Assembly (NCBI GenBank): GCA_013823485.1
Contig: PNMF01000005.1
Location: forward strand, 1-49,500
Direction: 5' to 3'
Origin: Comamonadaceae bacterium
GTDB taxonomy: Bacteria > Pseudomonadota > Gammaproteobacteria > Burkholderiales > Burkholderiaceae_C
DNA length: 49,500 bases
The translations under genes were made by a program, and so were the position numbers. The notes beneath the pieces were generated by a model that saw only the letters and a program-made list of their open reading frames with translations, did not search any database and had not been told where the DNA came from. Positions 1 to 7,492 of this stretch are shown here, piece by piece; position 1 is the first letter of the stretch, and each line of letters opens with the position of its first letter.

Positions 1-1440
1 CGCATCAGCCGCGTGCGCCCGGCGATTCCGCCGCCCGGCGAGACCCGGCACGACTGGCGCATCGCGGTCGATCTGGCCCGCCGGCTCGAAGCCCGGCTGC
101 GGCCTGGGCAGCCCACGCTGTTCCCGTACGACCGCCCGGAGACCGTCTGGAACGAACACCGCGAAAGCACCCGGGGCCGCGATCTGGACATCACCGGCCT
201 GAGCTACGCCGCGCTGGAACAGGCGCCCCAGCAGTGGCCGCTGCCCGAAGGCCGGACCACCGGCAGGCCACGTCTGTACGAAGACGGCATCTACCCCACG
301 TCCGATGGTCGCGCACGTTTCGCCGCCCTGCCCTGGGAGCCGGTGGCCGAGGAACGGGTGTCCGACTTCCCGTTCTCGCTCACCACCGGCCGGCTGCGTG
401 ACCACTGGCACGGCATGACCCGCACCGGCACCCTGGGCCGGCTGTTCGGCCATGTGCCGGAGCCCCGCATCGACCTGCACCCGGATGACCTGCCGCCGCT
501 GGGCCTGTTGCCGGGCGATCTGGTGCAGGTCACCAGCAAGCGCGGCCGCATCGTGGTGCCGGTGCAGCCGGACGACGGCGTGGCGCCGGGCCAGGCCTTC
601 ATGGCCATGCACTGGGGCAGCGAATACCTCAGCGGCCGCGACACCGACGGCAGGCCGCTGGCCGGCGTGAATGCGCTGACCACCTCGGCGCACTGCCCGC
701 GCTCCAAGCAGCCCGAGCTGAAACACGCGGCGGTGCGCATCGAGCCGGCGCGGCTGGGCTGGTCGATGCTGGCCGCCGCCTGGCTGCCTGCCGAGAGCGC
801 CCTGTCCACCCGCGAAACCCTGCGCCACCTCATGCCCGAACTGGCCTTCGCCAGCTGCGTGCCCTTCGGCCACGACGGCACCGGCCTGCTGCTGCGCGTG
901 GCCGACACCGCGCCCCCCGAACGCGAGCTGCTGGACCGCATGACCGCCCTGCTCGGGCTGGACGACCCGGCGGCCCTGGCCTACACCGATGCCGCGCGCG
1001 GCCAATGGCGGCGGGTGCTGACCACAACCACAACCACAACCACAACCACCACCACCACCGCCGGCAGCGCCTTGAACGCCACCGAACGCCGGGTGCAGGG
1101 CTTCCTGCTGGCCGGCGACACCCGGGCCGAAGCCTGGCTGCTGCCGCTGCTGCTGCAACGCGACCCGGTGCAGGCCGATCCGCGTCGGCTGCTGTTGCCG
1201 GGCGCACAGCCGCCGCAACCGGCGCGCCCACGCAGCCCCCAGGTCTGCGGCTGCCACGCGGTGGACGCCGCCGCCATCGACACCGCCCTGTCGCAACAGG
1301 ACCCCGGGCTGGGTGAAGACGCCCGGCTCCAGGCCCTGCAGGCGGGGCTGCGCTGCGGCACCGGCTGCGGCTCCTGCGTGCCCGAACTGCGCCAGCGCAT
1401 CCGCGCCTTTCGGGCCAGCGCCGCCACCGCCACGGCCTGA
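1..1440 (+). CDS. nasA: Assimilatory nitrate reductase, C-terminal part (5' truncated by window)
   Basis: The reading frame is open from base 1, so only the last ~480 residues are present; the first listed start (GTG at 13) is not the real one. The first half resembles the C-terminal molybdopterin-dinucleotide-binding domain of molybdopterin oxidoreductases (FPFSLTTGRLRDHWHGMTRT, then DLVQVTSKRGRIVVPV). The last ~60 residues carry a BFD-type [2Fe-2S] domain (VCGCHAV ... LRCGTGCGSCVPELRQRI) with four spaced cysteines, as in bacterial NasA-type cytoplasmic nitrate reductases. Between the two lies a tract of 13 threonines. Downstream ybiB and cobA fit a nitrate assimilation locus, since SUMT makes siroheme for nitrite reductase. 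The reductase call comes from this domain order and context; another molybdopterin reductase with a BFD tail is less likely. Confidence 0.82.
   Translation, partial: RISRVRPAIPPPGETRHDWRIAVDLARRLEARLRPGQPTLFPYDRPETVWNEHRESTRGRDLDITGLSYAALEQAPQQWPLPEGRTTGRPRLYEDGIYPTSDGRARFAALPWEPVAEERVSDFPFSLTTGRLRDHWHGMTRTGTLGRLFGHVPEPRIDLHPDDLPPLGLLPGDLVQVTSKRGRIVVPVQPDDGVAPGQAFMAMHWGSEYLSGRDTDGRPLAGVNALTTSAHCPRSKQPELKHAAVRIEPARLGWSMLAAAWLPAESALSTRETLRHLMPELAFASCVPFGHDGTGLLLRVADTAPPERELLDRMTALLGLDDPAALAYTDAARGQWRRVLTTTTTTTTTTTTTAGSALNATERRVQGFLLAGDTRAEAWLLPLLLQRDPVQADPRRLLLPGAQPPQPARPRSPQVCGCHAVDAAAIDTALSQQDPGLGEDARLQALQAGLRCGTGCGSCVPELRQRIRAFRASAATATA
1021..1059 (+). repeat. In-frame ACCACA/ACC simple repeat coding poly-threonine
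   Basis: Four copies of ACCACA followed by five ACC codons encode 13 consecutive threonines in the reductase, between the molybdopterin-binding part and the BFD domain. All units are multiples of three, so slippage would change linker length without breaking the frame. The strong strand asymmetry (no G or T) makes it stand out from the surrounding GC-rich code. Confidence 0.9.
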
Positions 1441-1496
1441 GCACGGCAAGTCGGCTTATTACGGCAAGTCATCAGGCCTGGACCACAATCGCGCCC

Positions 1497-2426
1497 ATGG
1501 CTGAACCCAGCGGCATCGCCGCCTACATCAAGGAAATCGGACGCGGCAAGGACGGTGCCCGGGCCCTGTCGCGCGAGCAGGCGGCCGACCTGATGGGCCG
1601 GGTGCTGGACGGCCAGGTGTCCGATCTGGAGCTGGGTGCGTTCTGCCTGGCCATGCGCATCAAGGGCGAGACCCCGGCCGAGATGGCCGGCTTCCTGGAC
1701 GCCACCCATGCCCGCCTGCAGCGCGTGCCCGACAGCGGCCAACCCACCGTGGTGCTGCCCAGCTACAACGGCGCCCGCAAGCTGCCGGTGCTGACCCCGC
1801 TGCTGGCCCTGCTGCTGGCCCGCCGGGGTGCGGCGGTGGTGGTGCACGGCACCGCCACCGAAGACCGGCGCGTCACCAGCCAGGCGGTGCTGGCGGGCCT
1901 GGGCGTGCCGGCCCGCACCACCGTGGGGCCGGTGGCGGCCGGCGAGGTGGCCTTCCTGCCCACCGGGCTGCTGCTGCCGGGTCTGCAGCGCCTGCTCGAT
2001 GTGCGCCGCGTGGTCGGTCTGCGCAACCCGGGCCACAGCCTGGTCAAACTCATGAACCCCTGCCATGGCCCGGCGCTGGTGGTGGGCAGCTACACCCACC
2101 CCGAATACGCCATCAGCATGGCCGACACCTTTGCGCTCACCGGCACCCGCGCGCTGCTGCTGCGCGGCACCGAAGGCGAGCCGGTGGCCGACGCCCGCCG
2201 CACGCCCCGGATGGAGGCGTTCGTGGACGGCGTGCGCACCGAAGTGCAGCCCCCGCAAGACGGCCCGCTGGCCCGCCTGCCCGACCTGCCGACCGAGATC
2301 GACGCCGACGGCACGGCCGGGTGGATCACGTCGGTGCTGGACGGCCGGCGGTCGGTCCCCGAACCCATCGCCCTGCAGATGGAACACATCTTGCACCTGC
2401 TCACCCATGAACCCGCAACCCCGTGA
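1497..2426 (+). CDS. ybiB: YbiB-family anthranilate phosphoribosyltransferase-like protein
   Basis: 309 residues with the fold of glycosyltransferase family 3. An N-terminal helical domain (IGRGKDGARALSREQAADLM, then LGAFCLAMRIKGETPAEMAGF) is followed by the large domain starting near residue 80 (PTVVLPSYNGARKLPVLTPLLALLL). YbiB proteins are TrpD2 homologues reported to bind nucleic acid rather than make phosphoribosyl-anthranilate, so the enzymatic name should not be carried over. In Burkholderiales this gene commonly sits between nitrate reductase and the siroheme methyltransferase, as here. The stop codon overlaps the first candidate start of cobA, suggesting translational coupling. Its role in nitrate assimilation is unknown. 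Confidence 0.85.
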   Translation: MAEPSGIAAYIKEIGRGKDGARALSREQAADLMGRVLDGQVSDLELGAFCLAMRIKGETPAEMAGFLDATHARLQRVPDSGQPTVVLPSYNGARKLPVLTPLLALLLARRGAAVVVHGTATEDRRVTSQAVLAGLGVPARTTVGPVAAGEVAFLPTGLLLPGLQRLLDVRRVVGLRNPGHSLVKLMNPCHGPALVVGSYTHPEYAISMADTFALTGTRALLLRGTEGEPVADARRTPRMEAFVDGVRTEVQPPQDGPLARLPDLPTEIDADGTAGWITSVLDGRRSVPEPIALQMEHILHLLTHEPATP

Positions 2427-3228
2427 ACCCGGCATGAACCCGCCCACCGACTTCCGCCCCGGCACCGTCACCCTGGTCGGCGCCGGCCCGGGCGACCCGG
2501 AACTGCTCACGCTCAAGGCGGTGCGGGCCATCGCCTCGGCCACCGTGCTGCTGGTCGACGACCTGGTGGGTGACGGGGTGCTGGCCCATGCCAGCCCGAA
2601 CGCACGCATCGTGCATGTGGGCAAGCGCGGCGGCTGCAAGAGCACGCCGCAGGCCTTCATCGGCAAGCTCATGGTCATGGCGGCCCGCGAAGGTGAAGTG
2701 GTGGTTCGGCTGAAGGGCGGCGACCCGTTCATCTTCGGGCGCGGTGGCGAGGAAATGGAGCACCTGCAGGCCCACGGCATCGAGGCCCAGGTGGTCAACG
2801 GCATCACCGCCGGCCTGGGGGGCATGACGTCGCTCGGCGTGCCGCTGACCCACCGCGACCATGCCCACGGCGTGGTGTTCGTCACCGGCCATGCCAAACC
2901 CGGCGACAGCGGCACCGACTGGCAGGCCCTGGCGGCCACCGCCCGCCAGGCCCGGCTCACCCTGGTGATCTACATGGGGGTGAGCGGCGCGGCGCAGATC
3001 GAGGCCGACCTGCTCACCGGCCTGGCGCCATCCACCCCGCTGGCCATCATCCAGAACGCCACCCTGCCCGACCAGCGCCAGGCCCTGACCACGCTGGACG
3101 ACCTCTGTGCCTGCCTGCAACGCGAAGGGCTGGGCAGCCCGGCCGTGATCGTGGTGGGCGATGTGCTGCAGGGCCTGCTGTCACTGCAGGCGTCCAGCAC
3201 CGCCGAAGCGGTGCGCCACGCCGGCTGA
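2407..3228 (+). CDS. cobA: Uroporphyrinogen-III C-methyltransferase (SUMT)
   Basis: Makes precorrin-2 from uroporphyrinogen III using S-adenosylmethionine, the entry to siroheme for nitrite and sulfite reductases. The sequence has the GAGPGDPELLTLKAVRAI loop near the start, RLKGGDPFIFGRGGEE in the middle and GITAGLGGMTSLGVPLTHRD, all diagnostic of the SUMT family. It is a stand-alone enzyme without the CysG oxidase/ferrochelatase half. Two in-frame ATGs are possible (2407 and 2434). The first overlaps the ybiB stop and was chosen for coupling; the second gives a protein starting MNPPTDFRPG, closer to family N-termini. The longer listed ORF is a shadow extension into ybiB. Confidence 0.9.
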   Translation: MNPQPREPGMNPPTDFRPGTVTLVGAGPGDPELLTLKAVRAIASATVLLVDDLVGDGVLAHASPNARIVHVGKRGGCKSTPQAFIGKLMVMAAREGEVVVRLKGGDPFIFGRGGEEMEHLQAHGIEAQVVNGITAGLGGMTSLGVPLTHRDHAHGVVFVTGHAKPGDSGTDWQALAATARQARLTLVIYMGVSGAAQIEADLLTGLAPSTPLAIIQNATLPDQRQALTTLDDLCACLQREGLGSPAVIVVGDVLQGLLSLQASSTAEAVRHAG

Positions 3229-3271
3229 TGCCCGGCAGCGGCATGGCCCGCCGCTTGCTAGCCGACAGGGC

Positions 3272-4000
3272 ATGAACCTGTCCGACACCCCACCGCTCCC
3301 GCCCGCCGCCACCGAACCGCCGGCGGCCGCCACGGCGCCCGCTCAACCCTCCACCGCACCGGCCCATGCGGCCGGCCTGTCGCTGGTCAACCTGGCGGCC
3401 CGGCAGCGCATGCTGTCGCAACGCATGATCCTGCAGACCATGCTGGCCGCGCAGGGCGACGCCGAGCGCATGCAGGCGGCCCGCCGCAGCCTGCAGGTGT
3501 TTACCGAGAGCCAGGCCCATCTGGAAGCCACCCCGCGCCGCATGGAGCCGACCGCGGCACGGCGCATCGCCGGCACCTACCACGGGGCGCAGGGCGTGGG
3601 GCCGACCATCCACGGCTTCATCGAACGGGTGCGCACCACACTGGACCGCATCAGCGAGGGCAACGGCCGGCTGGCCGGGCGATCGCTGGCCGAACTGGTG
3701 CAGCTCACCGATCCGGTGCTGGACGCCCTCAACACCGCCACCACTGCCTTCGACGAGGTCGGCCGCGCGCAGTCCGAGGCGATCATGCGCGAGCTCACCG
3801 GCATCGTCACCGACATCCAGGGCATTGCGCGTGAGGCACGGGTGGTCAGCTTCAACGCCCAGGTGGTGGCGGCCCGGGCCGGCGCGCACGGCCGCGAATT
3901 CGCGGTGGTGGCCAATGTGCTGACCGACATCACCAGCGAGATCGACCGGCTCACCCGCGACGCCGCCGTGCTGGCCGACCGCAGCCGGCGCAGCGCCTGA
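3272..4000 (+). CDS. Soluble PilJ/NIT-like N-terminal domain with shortened MCP signalling tail
   Basis: 242 residues from ATG 3272. After a Pro/Ala-rich N-terminus comes LVNLAARQRMLSQRMIL, a motif typical of the PilJ type IV pili methyl-accepting N-terminal domain and resembling the nitrate-binding P-box of NarX/NarQ. The C-terminus (IQGIAREARVVSFNAQVVAARAGAHGREFAVVAN) is a diverged methyl-accepting chemotaxis hairpin tip, cut short right after it. No transmembrane segment is visible, so this is a cytoplasmic mini-receptor rather than a classic chemoreceptor. Lying directly behind nitrate reductase, ybiB and cobA, it is a candidate nitrate/nitrite-responsive regulator. Start 3272 was preferred over the 3161 extension, which is inside cobA. 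Confidence 0.75.
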   Translation: MNLSDTPPLPPAATEPPAAATAPAQPSTAPAHAAGLSLVNLAARQRMLSQRMILQTMLAAQGDAERMQAARRSLQVFTESQAHLEATPRRMEPTAARRIAGTYHGAQGVGPTIHGFIERVRTTLDRISEGNGRLAGRSLAELVQLTDPVLDALNTATTAFDEVGRAQSEAIMRELTGIVTDIQGIAREARVVSFNAQVVAARAGAHGREFAVVANVLTDITSEIDRLTRDAAVLADRSRRSA

Positions 4001-4042
4001 CGCCCGCAGCTGGCGGCCGGCGGGGCGCCTACACTGCGCGCC

Positions 4043-5245
4043 ATGCAGGAATTCGACGCCATCATCATCGGGGCCGGCGCTGCCGGCCTTTTTTGCGCCG
4101 GGGTGGCCGGCCAGCGCGGGCGGCGGGTGCTGCTGATCGACCACAGCCCCAAGGTGGCCGAGAAGATCCGCATCTCCGGCGGCGGACGCGCCAACTTCAC
4201 CAACCGCGATCTGGACCCGCACGCCCCGCACCGGCACTTCGTCAGCCGCAATCCGCACTTCTGCCGCTCGGCGCTGTCGCGCTACACGCCGGCCGACTTC
4301 ATCGCCCTGGTGCAGCGGCACGGCGTGCCCTTCCATGAAAAGCACAAGGGCCAGCTGTTCTGCGACCGCTCGGCCGACGACCTGATCCAGCTCCTGCTGC
4401 GCGAGTGCGAGGCCGGCGGCGTGACCCGCTGGCAGCCCTGCCCGGTGCAGGCGGTGCGGCAGGACGGCAACGGGCATTACGAGGTCGACACCGGCCAGGG
4501 CACGGTCCGCGCCGCTTCGGTGGTGGTGGCCACCGGCGGGCTGTCGATCCCGCAGATCGGGGCCAGCGACTTCGGCCACCGGCTGGCCGCGCAATTCGGT
4601 CTGCGGCTGGTCGACACCGGCCCCGGGCTGGTGCCGCTGACCTTCGACGCGCAGGCCTGGGCACCGTTTGCCGAACTGGCCGGACTGGCGCTGCCGGTCG
4701 AGATGGCCACCGGCGAGAAAAAACAACGCATGGCCTTCCGCGAAGACCTGCTGTTCACCCACCGCGGCCTGTCCGGGCCGGCGGTGCTGCAGATCTCCAG
4801 CTACTGGCAGCCCGGCCAGCCGGTGCGGCTCGATCTGGCGCCCGGCACCGATCTGGAGCAGGAGCTGCTGCAGGCCAAGCTGCGCTCGCGCAAGCGGCTG
4901 GCCAACGAGCTGGCCACCTGGGTACCGTCCCGGCTGGCCGACACCTGGACCGGCGCCGACCCGGACTGGCAACGCCCGGTCATGGAAACCACCGACAAGG
5001 CGCTGGCCCGGCTGGCGCAACGGCTCTCGCGCTGGGAGCTCACCCCCACTGGCACCGAGGGCTACCGCAAGGCCGAGGTCACCCTGGGGGGCGTGGACAC
5101 CCGCGACCTGTCGTCCCAGACGATGGAATCGCGCCAGAAAGGCCTGTTCTTCATCGGTGAAGTGGTCGACGTGACCGGGTGGCTGGGCGGCTACAACTTC
5201 CAGTGGGCCTGGGCCAGCGCCCACGCCTGCGCCCAGGCACTTTGA
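4043..5245 (+). CDS. HI0933/YhiN-family FAD-dependent oxidoreductase
   Basis: A 400-residue flavoprotein. The N-terminus has the dinucleotide-binding GAGAAGLFCAGVAGQRG. The HI0933-family signature RISGGGRANFTNRD follows near residue 50, and the C-terminus has the family's closing FAD contact GLFFIGEVVDVTGWLGGYNFQWAW. A central substrate-side domain contains DLLFTHRGLSGPAVLQISSY. Length matches the family. The family is widely conserved and its substrate is not established, so no reaction is assigned. The gene stands alone, with the rpsU promoter beginning 20 bases beyond its stop. Confidence 0.88.
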   Translation: MQEFDAIIIGAGAAGLFCAGVAGQRGRRVLLIDHSPKVAEKIRISGGGRANFTNRDLDPHAPHRHFVSRNPHFCRSALSRYTPADFIALVQRHGVPFHEKHKGQLFCDRSADDLIQLLLRECEAGGVTRWQPCPVQAVRQDGNGHYEVDTGQGTVRAASVVVATGGLSIPQIGASDFGHRLAAQFGLRLVDTGPGLVPLTFDAQAWAPFAELAGLALPVEMATGEKKQRMAFREDLLFTHRGLSGPAVLQISSYWQPGQPVRLDLAPGTDLEQELLQAKLRSRKRLANELATWVPSRLADTWTGADPDWQRPVMETTDKALARLAQRLSRWELTPTGTEGYRKAEVTLGGVDTRDLSSQTMESRQKGLFFIGEVVDVTGWLGGYNFQWAWASAHACAQAL

Positions 5246-5264
5246 GCATGCCGGGCCGGGCCGA

Positions 5265-5292
5265 TGGTCAAGGCCCGGCAAATGGCTATAAT
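5265..5292 (+). promoter_or_regulatory. Sigma-70-type promoter for rpsU
   Basis: A perfect -10 TATAAT (5287-5292) lies 16 bases after TGGTCA (5265-5270), which matches TTGACA at 4 of 6 positions. It sits in AT-richer sequence between the flavoprotein stop and rpsU, about 125 bases upstream of the rpsU start. That leaves a sizeable 5' untranslated leader. Confidence 0.65.
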
Positions 5293-5418
5293 CGCAGGCT
5301 TTGCTGGCAAATTCCCGTCGGCCAATACTAGTTAATGACGGGACACAACGCTGGAACGAAGGCCGGGCCCGATCTTCCCGACCATCCTCTTGCAGCACAT
5401 TCTGGAAATCACTGCCCA

Positions 5419-5631
5419 ATGACCACCATCCGTGTTAAAGACAACGAGCCGTTTGACGTTGCTCTGCGTCGCTTCAAGCGCACCATCGAGAAGCTCGGCC
5501 TGCTGACCGACCTGCGCGCCCGAGAGTTCTACGAAAAGCCCACCGCCGAGCGCAAGCGCAAGAAGGCCGCCGCCGTCAAACGCCACTACAAGCGTGTGCG
5601 TTCGATGCAGCTGCCCAAGAAGCTGTACTGA
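5419..5631 (+). CDS. rpsU: 30S ribosomal protein S21
   Basis: A 70-residue basic protein, [20 protein letters not shown] with [20 protein letters not shown], the classic S21 sequence with its lysine/arginine-rich C-terminal helix. It joins the 30S subunit and helps base-pairing of mRNA leaders with the 16S 3' end. Length is full for the family. It has its own consensus promoter and is followed by an intrinsic terminator before yqeY. In many betaproteobacteria rpsU-yqeY leads into dnaG-rpoD; here that continuation is absent. Confidence 0.97.
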   Translation: MTTIRVKDNEPFDVALRRFKRTIEKLGLLTDLRAREFYEKPTAERKRKKAAAVKRHYKRVRSMQLPKKLY

Positions 5632-5657
5632 TCCCCGCCAGGACTCCGGTCCCGGAC

Positions 5658-5693
5658 AAAAGCCCGCCAGAGGACGCTCAGGCGGGCTTTTTT
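5658..5693 (+). terminator. Intrinsic terminator after rpsU
   Basis: AAAAGCCCGCC and GGCGGGCTTTTTT form an 11-bp stem with a 12-nt loop and a run of T, 27 bases after the rpsU stop and before yqeY. It probably reduces read-through and lets rpsU be expressed far above yqeY. Confidence 0.92.
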
Positions 5694-5735
5694 GACGTCT
5701 GGGGCCCCGCCCGACACCCACCCACAGGAAACGCC

Positions 5736-6182
5736 ATGCCCATCAAGGACCAACTCGCCCAGGACATCAAGGCCGCCATGCTGGCCAAGGACAACCAGCG
5801 CCGCGACACGCTGCGCCTGCTGCAGGCCGCCATCAAGCAGCGCGAGGTGGACGAGCGCATCGAGCTCGACGACGCCGCCGTGATCGCGGTGGTCGACAAG
5901 CTGGTCAAGCAGCGCAAGGACTCGATCGCCGCCTTCGAGCAGGGTGGCCGCGCAGACCTCGCGGCCCAGGAAGCGGCCGAAATGGCCGTGCTGCAGACCT
6001 ACCTGCCGCAGCGCCTGTCGGCCGACGAGGTGGCGGCCGAAGTGCGCGCCATCGTGGCCGAGCTGGGCGCCGCCGGCCCGGGCGACATGGGCCGTGTCAT
6101 GGGTGCGGTCAAGACCCGGCTCGCCGGCAAGGCCGACATGGGCGCGGTGTCGGCAGCGGTCAAGGCGGCCCTGGCCGGCTGA
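5736..6182 (+). CDS. yqeY: YqeY/GatB-domain protein
   Basis: 148 residues beginning MPIKDQLAQDIKAAMLAKD and containing LRLLQAAIKQREVDERIEL and LQTYLPQRLSADEV, the hallmarks of the YqeY family. The fold is shared with the tail domain of GatB amidotransferase subunits, which contacts tRNA. The stand-alone protein has no settled function and may act on tRNA-linked processes. It follows rpsU, its usual partner. A good spacer and AGGAAACGCC lie ahead of the ATG. Confidence 0.92.
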   Translation: MPIKDQLAQDIKAAMLAKDNQRRDTLRLLQAAIKQREVDERIELDDAAVIAVVDKLVKQRKDSIAAFEQGGRADLAAQEAAEMAVLQTYLPQRLSADEVAAEVRAIVAELGAAGPGDMGRVMGAVKTRLAGKADMGAVSAAVKAALAG

Positions 6183-6250
6183 AACACCCCCGGGGGGTTC
6201 ACCTTCCGTCGTGGGCGTATTTTGGAAAGCCTCTGAACCAGGAGGTTTCC

Positions 6251-7468
6251 ATGACTTTTTCACGCTGGACCCGGCCTTCCCTCGCGAGGGCCACCGCCAT
6301 GGCCCTCACCGGCCTGCTGGCGCTGCCCCTGGCAGCCCAGACCCCGCCCCCCGCACCGGTCCGGATCGGCCTGATCGCGCCGCTGTCCGGGCCCTCTTCC
6401 GACTTCGGTCGCCCGGTGCTCCACGGGGCGCAGCTGGCGGTCCATGAAATCAACGCGGCCGGTGGCTACCTCGGCCGACCGGTCGAGCTGGTGGTGCACG
6501 ACGACCAGGGGCAGCCCGACGCGGGCCTGGCGGCCTCCCAGGCCATGGTGGCCTCGGGCGTGCTGGCGGCCATCGGCTTCTGCAACACCGGCGTGGCGGT
6601 GAAATCGGTCGGGGTCTTCCAGCAGGCCCGGGTGCCGCTGATCGTGCCGTGCTCGGCCGGTGCACCGGTCACGCGGCAGTTCCCGCCCTCCGGCAGCTAC
6701 ATCTTCCGCAATGCGCCCAGCGACGCGATCCAGGCGCCCTTCGTGGTCAACGACCTGATCCGGCGCGGCTGGACCCGGGTGGCGATCTTTGCGGACAAGA
6801 CACCCTATGGCGAGTCCGGCCTGCGCGACGTCGAAGCCGCGATGGCCAGCCACCAGCTCAAGCCGGTGCATGTGGAGCGCTTCGATCTCGGGGTGAAGGA
6901 CCTCACCGCCGGGTTGCAGCGGGCCCGGCAGGCCGGCGCCAACGTGATCTTCAGCTACACCGTCGGGCCCGAGAACGCCACCATCGCGCTGGGTCGGGAT
7001 GCCCTGAAATGGGAGGTTCCGCAGGTCGGGGGCTGGCCGCTGTCGTTCCCCTATTTCATCGTCGGCGGCGGATCGGCCGCCGAAGGGGCGCTGATGGCCC
7101 AGAGCTTCATCGCCGAGCCCAGCAACGAGCGCCGGGCGGCCTTTCTGGCGTCGTACTCGCGGCGCTTCCAGGGCCCGCCGGCCGTTCCCATGGCAGCGGC
7201 CCAGTCCTACGACGCGATGTACCTGCTGACCTACGCCATCTTTGCGGTGCGCAGCCAGCTGGACGGGCCGGCCATCAAGAACGCCCTGGAGAACCTGCCG
7301 CGCACCTACTACGGCGTGGTCGCCACCTACGACCGTCCTTTCACGCCGGACGACAAGGAAGCGGTGACCAGCAACATGCTGGTCATGGGCCAGGTGCGCA
7401 AGGGCAAGGTGACCTTTGCCTACCCGGAAGACGCACGGCGCAACCTGTTCATCCAGCGCAAGCGCTGA
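6251..7468 (+). CDS. Branched-chain amino acid-type ABC transporter substrate-binding protein
   Basis: A 405-residue periplasmic binding protein of the LivK/Peripla_BP_6 family. A signal peptide ends around LLALPLAAQ (~residue 30), followed by PVRIGLIAPLSGPSSDFGRP, the usual first strand and ligand loop. Later segments (IFADKTPYGESGLRDVEAA, YDAMYLLTYAIFAVRSQLDG) match the second lobe. A near-perfect Shine-Dalgarno, AGGAGGTTTCC, precedes the ATG. No permease or ATPase genes are adjacent, so it is a solo binding protein that may serve a transporter elsewhere or act as a sensor. The ligand cannot be told from sequence; this class binds amino acids, amides, urea and aromatic acids. Confidence 0.9.
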   Translation: MTFSRWTRPSLARATAMALTGLLALPLAAQTPPPAPVRIGLIAPLSGPSSDFGRPVLHGAQLAVHEINAAGGYLGRPVELVVHDDQGQPDAGLAASQAMVASGVLAAIGFCNTGVAVKSVGVFQQARVPLIVPCSAGAPVTRQFPPSGSYIFRNAPSDAIQAPFVVNDLIRRGWTRVAIFADKTPYGESGLRDVEAAMASHQLKPVHVERFDLGVKDLTAGLQRARQAGANVIFSYTVGPENATIALGRDALKWEVPQVGGWPLSFPYFIVGGGSAAEGALMAQSFIAEPSNERRAAFLASYSRRFQGPPAVPMAAAQSYDAMYLLTYAIFAVRSQLDGPAIKNALENLPRTYYGVVATYDRPFTPDDKEAVTSNMLVMGQVRKGKVTFAYPEDARRNLFIQRKR

Positions 7469-7492
7469 CCCGCCGGGGCGGGACGCGGCCGA

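Noticed and set aside
981-2960. 659-residue minus-strand ORF
   Set aside because: A shadow of nitrate reductase, ybiB and cobA in high-GC DNA, with no recognisable domain; the poly-Val run is the antisense of the threonine tract.
7469-7492. CCCGCC/GGCGGG palindrome between the binding protein gene and pmbA
   Set aside because: Two-base loop and no T-run; not a credible terminator.
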